From an uncultured Bacteroidales bacterium (GTDB lineage Bacteria; Bacteroidota; Bacteroidia; Bacteroidales; Paludibacteraceae), in contig CALATT010000056.1 in the NCBI GenBank assembly GCA_937891905.1, forward strand, positions 1 through 64,000: a stretch of 64,000 bases of DNA, given 5' to 3'. Under the pieces are notes generated by a model, which saw nothing but the letters and a program-made list of their open reading frames with translations, made no database searches and was not told the DNA's origin. Below, in pieces: positions 63,101 to 64,000 of this stretch. Positions within the stretch are counted from its first letter, which is position 1. Every line of letters starts with the position of its first letter. The position numbers were made by a program, and so were the translations under genes.

Positions 63101-64000
63101 GTTACACTCAGGTTTTTCTAATTCACTTGGTGTATAGGCCATACGCATGGAGTAGGAATGTTGGTTGTATAGTTTAAAACATGCAGAGTCTTGGTTTTGG
63201 GTATTAGGTATGATATGCGCCACATAGAGTAACCATTTTGTTACACCATTATTTTCCGTCTTGACATATGCTTTTCCATGTTCTTTTTTGTTCTCCACTA
63301 ACTCATCTAAGAACTTAGAAACGGATTGGTATATTGCTACTTTTTGTAGCGTGTTCTTGTCGGCATTATAAACCTCAGGGTCAAAGTGTTGGTCTGGTAT
63401 TGTGACCGAGCCGTATTCATTTTTTGTATTATTATGTTCGTGGTCATAGGTATTATCGTGGTAATATTCACTTTCTTCTGCTAATACAACAGGTGCTCCA
63501 TCTGGTTTCCCCTCTCCATTCTTATAACTATTGTTGTATATTTGATAGTACATAAATCCATCTCCTCCGGGTTCTATCATACTATAGTCTATACGGAGAA
63601 CGGCTGCCGCGCTCGTGTGGTTGGAGTCAATAGAGCGGCATGCCATCTTACCTTGGTAAGCAGCGATAGGTAGTTGTGATACATACAAAGTGATATCATC
63701 CACCATGAAGTCATTACCGAGGTTGGTAGTGGCGAAGTTATAGATGGCGACGCGTGTTTGATCGTAGTTGTGTGCAGATACGATAGGGAAATTGATTTGT
63801 TGCCATCCAGAGTTTTTAGGTAACTCTCCCACAAAGTATGCTTCCACATCGGTCCATGGTGTGAAAGTGGTGTCCGTACCTTGTATGTTTGTTATATTGC
63901 GTCCTTGCACATTGCATCGGAAAATAGGGTTTCCTTCGCTATTCCATGCTTGTGGTGTAGGGTTACAGAACCATGCTGAGCAGTATAGTGTTTGTCCCGA
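60152..64000 (-). CDS. Large secreted multi-domain protein with C-terminal sorting-type tail (partial)
   Basis: The frame stays open to the right edge, so only the last 1282 residues are visible and the start lies outside. The visible part is Asn/Asp/Thr/Tyr-rich and beta-sheet-like, with no membrane segment. Near the left of the visible part is a discoidin/MAM-like stretch (WQQINFPIVSAHNYDQTRVAIY, split by motif). A Gly-rich LLPPGGGFQLLGFG segment and an Asp/Glu/Lys-rich linker lie in the second half. The last ~30 residues (KKVLHNQQIYILHNGH, then TYTLTGLEVK) resemble the C-terminal tails of Bacteroidales type IX-secreted proteins. It is probably surface-exposed or released. Confidence 0.8.
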   Translation of the reverse strand, partial: SGQTLYCSAWFCNPTPQAWNSEGNPIFRCNVQGRNITNIQGTDTTFTPWTDVEAYFVGELPKNSGWQQINFPIVSAHNYDQTRVAIYNFATTNLGNDFMVDDITLYVSQLPIAAYQGKMACRSIDSNHTSAAAVLRIDYSMIEPGGDGFMYYQIYNNSYKNGEGKPDGAPVVLAEESEYYHDNTYDHEHNNTKNEYGSVTIPDQHFDPEVYNADKNTLQKVAIYQSVSKFLDELVENKKEHGKAYVKTENNGVTKWLLYVAHIIPNTQNQDSACFKLYNQHSYSMRMAYTPSELEKPECNLQTPIHATQQTVFELRNSENNIVKQRDENGNLQKIDGSNGQKQVVTRFFTHSIQNCANDLYFLDIKVINNLAVSTGANIDNLEAPIYADWLVGDSIDDIYGQVRPSEDEEEELRKYLKKAYAADSIFKLKHGGYTHGQVTTAIMYDMRRLPVQDGKTIQEKNPNYYAKTFEELDPNAFLSPQNYTIVKYLHDHELLHMYDTTAYFYLASQDTARYWAFPIAETAKVIKDGNTIVLKDCNEPRWVTVSSQSSDYFLNITPLDKKEKKLHQRTQIPTVKVVATNSNKIIIPIKEITADGNVTINETPYTKDATITINTQELPTGFEFYDIERSTAIDASDAPDKLEPGETYTMRVAFQDENKHNYPGNNSNAENACRIGFVFFNIEVVPNTLVWTPTGTSMNGWGKNENWKGWIDENGDHKIDYNTELVEGFVPMDGTDVIIPNLQNPLIYPYIVPVDEHDHYPMTHYHDQHKCDKIYFAEGAHMNNQHLLEYEAAFVDMILPQQGEWYMMSAPLQNMVSGDMFIPHTGTYTNGSIIAEPNPFEVSSFRGTRDNIAAYAFWTAFYNQTVKTWYEDGSAKESTSAEFQQSNGLGNLLPPGGGFQLLGFGPDEKADEKADAEPSETLTIRLPKPDTKYFSSSNREVNVDKTNAKRLAFTPDENGNMTITLTNAIEGNSFIFGNPTMAFINMHDFLHDNESVLSHEFYRLSGSTWTAVNASTMSSSERFLAPMSAVKLVTKKNTNSLTITLKTTHLTLNNQYNPLSETIQEQRNANKHALKQAPSLNEVEEIPEMLTVYAFAKGNHARTILVVDNQANDYYVQGEDMLFISSGVEGNSTSVVETPVNMYTAAEKTPMMVDVRQGISQIPLAFLMAKNKKADTFELAFYLSPNWTRTCYLFDKVTGQRRRIMNGSIFTLPMPANHEERYIIEGPDEYIGSDANQDNTPTGVEHTQSNHPQSKKVLHNQQIYILHNGHTYTLTGLEVKW

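Noticed and set aside
182..64000. Prophage, insertion sequence or integrative element
   Set aside because: No transposase, integrase, relaxase or phage structural gene was found, and gene content is conserved housekeeping apart from a few small genes.

Overview
The window reads as chromosomal DNA of a member of the Bacteroidota, most likely order Bacteroidales. The evidence is the promoters (a TTTG or CTTG element, then about 20 bp, then TAnnTTTG), the near absence of Shine-Dalgarno motifs, and lineage-typical genes: PorX, GldB, GldH, DUF5606, DUF4294, DUF4491, a Bacteroides-type class II aldolase and a short adenylate kinase. I cannot place it to genus. There is no prophage, insertion sequence, CRISPR array or antibiotic-resistance cassette. 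It is mostly conserved housekeeping sequence, so the unusual material lies in intergenic DNA, in small genes and in repeats inserted into genes.

Layout. 0-13 kb is almost all minus strand: ClC channel, obgE, adk, HU; then PASTA protein-rluD-porX-endo/exonuclease phosphatase; then CNNM transporter-smpB-gpmI, with a plus-strand rhomboid protease and a tiny Cys-rich lipoprotein. 13-23.7 kb is mostly plus strand: DUF5606, Nif3-like, zinc ribbon coiled coil, an ECF sigma factor with two membrane partners, a short secreted protein, an unknown protein, a Ca/Na antiporter, a Na/Pi transporter, a structured intergenic region, proS and DUF4294. 23.7-31.5 kb is minus strand: fba-CoA transferase-apbC-MATE and gtrA-OPT. 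31.9-34.8 kb is plus strand: rsmA-corA, an AT-rich origin candidate, nadA. 34.8-52.5 kb is minus strand: a short-ORF/sufS group, then a long cell-shape and DNA-repair run (mreB-mreC-mreD-mrdA-rodA-yraN-mnmG, parS, apt-uvrC-tsaE-lolD-gldB-acyltransferase). After a tRNA-Asn, 52.9-60 kb is plus strand (PfkB kinase-plsC-HIT-holB-ricT-gldH-trmB, then a membrane HTH/PH-like pair). The right edge carries the 3' part of a large secreted protein on the minus strand.

How it fits together. Base composition on the plus strand changes from C/A-rich on the left to G/T-rich on the right, even when gene orientation is held constant. A consensus ParB site (parS) lies at 44.5 kb, and an AT-rich intergenic stretch at 33.6-33.9 kb holds five TTATNNACA boxes. 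Together these suggest the window spans the chromosomal replication origin. PorX, GldB, GldH and the C-terminal tail of the large secreted protein suggest a type IX secretion/gliding-type machinery elsewhere in the genome. Promoters are unusually legible here. Three divergent gene pairs share a nested divergent promoter of identical 40-bp geometry, two genes appear leaderless, and two terminators are fused to the next promoter.
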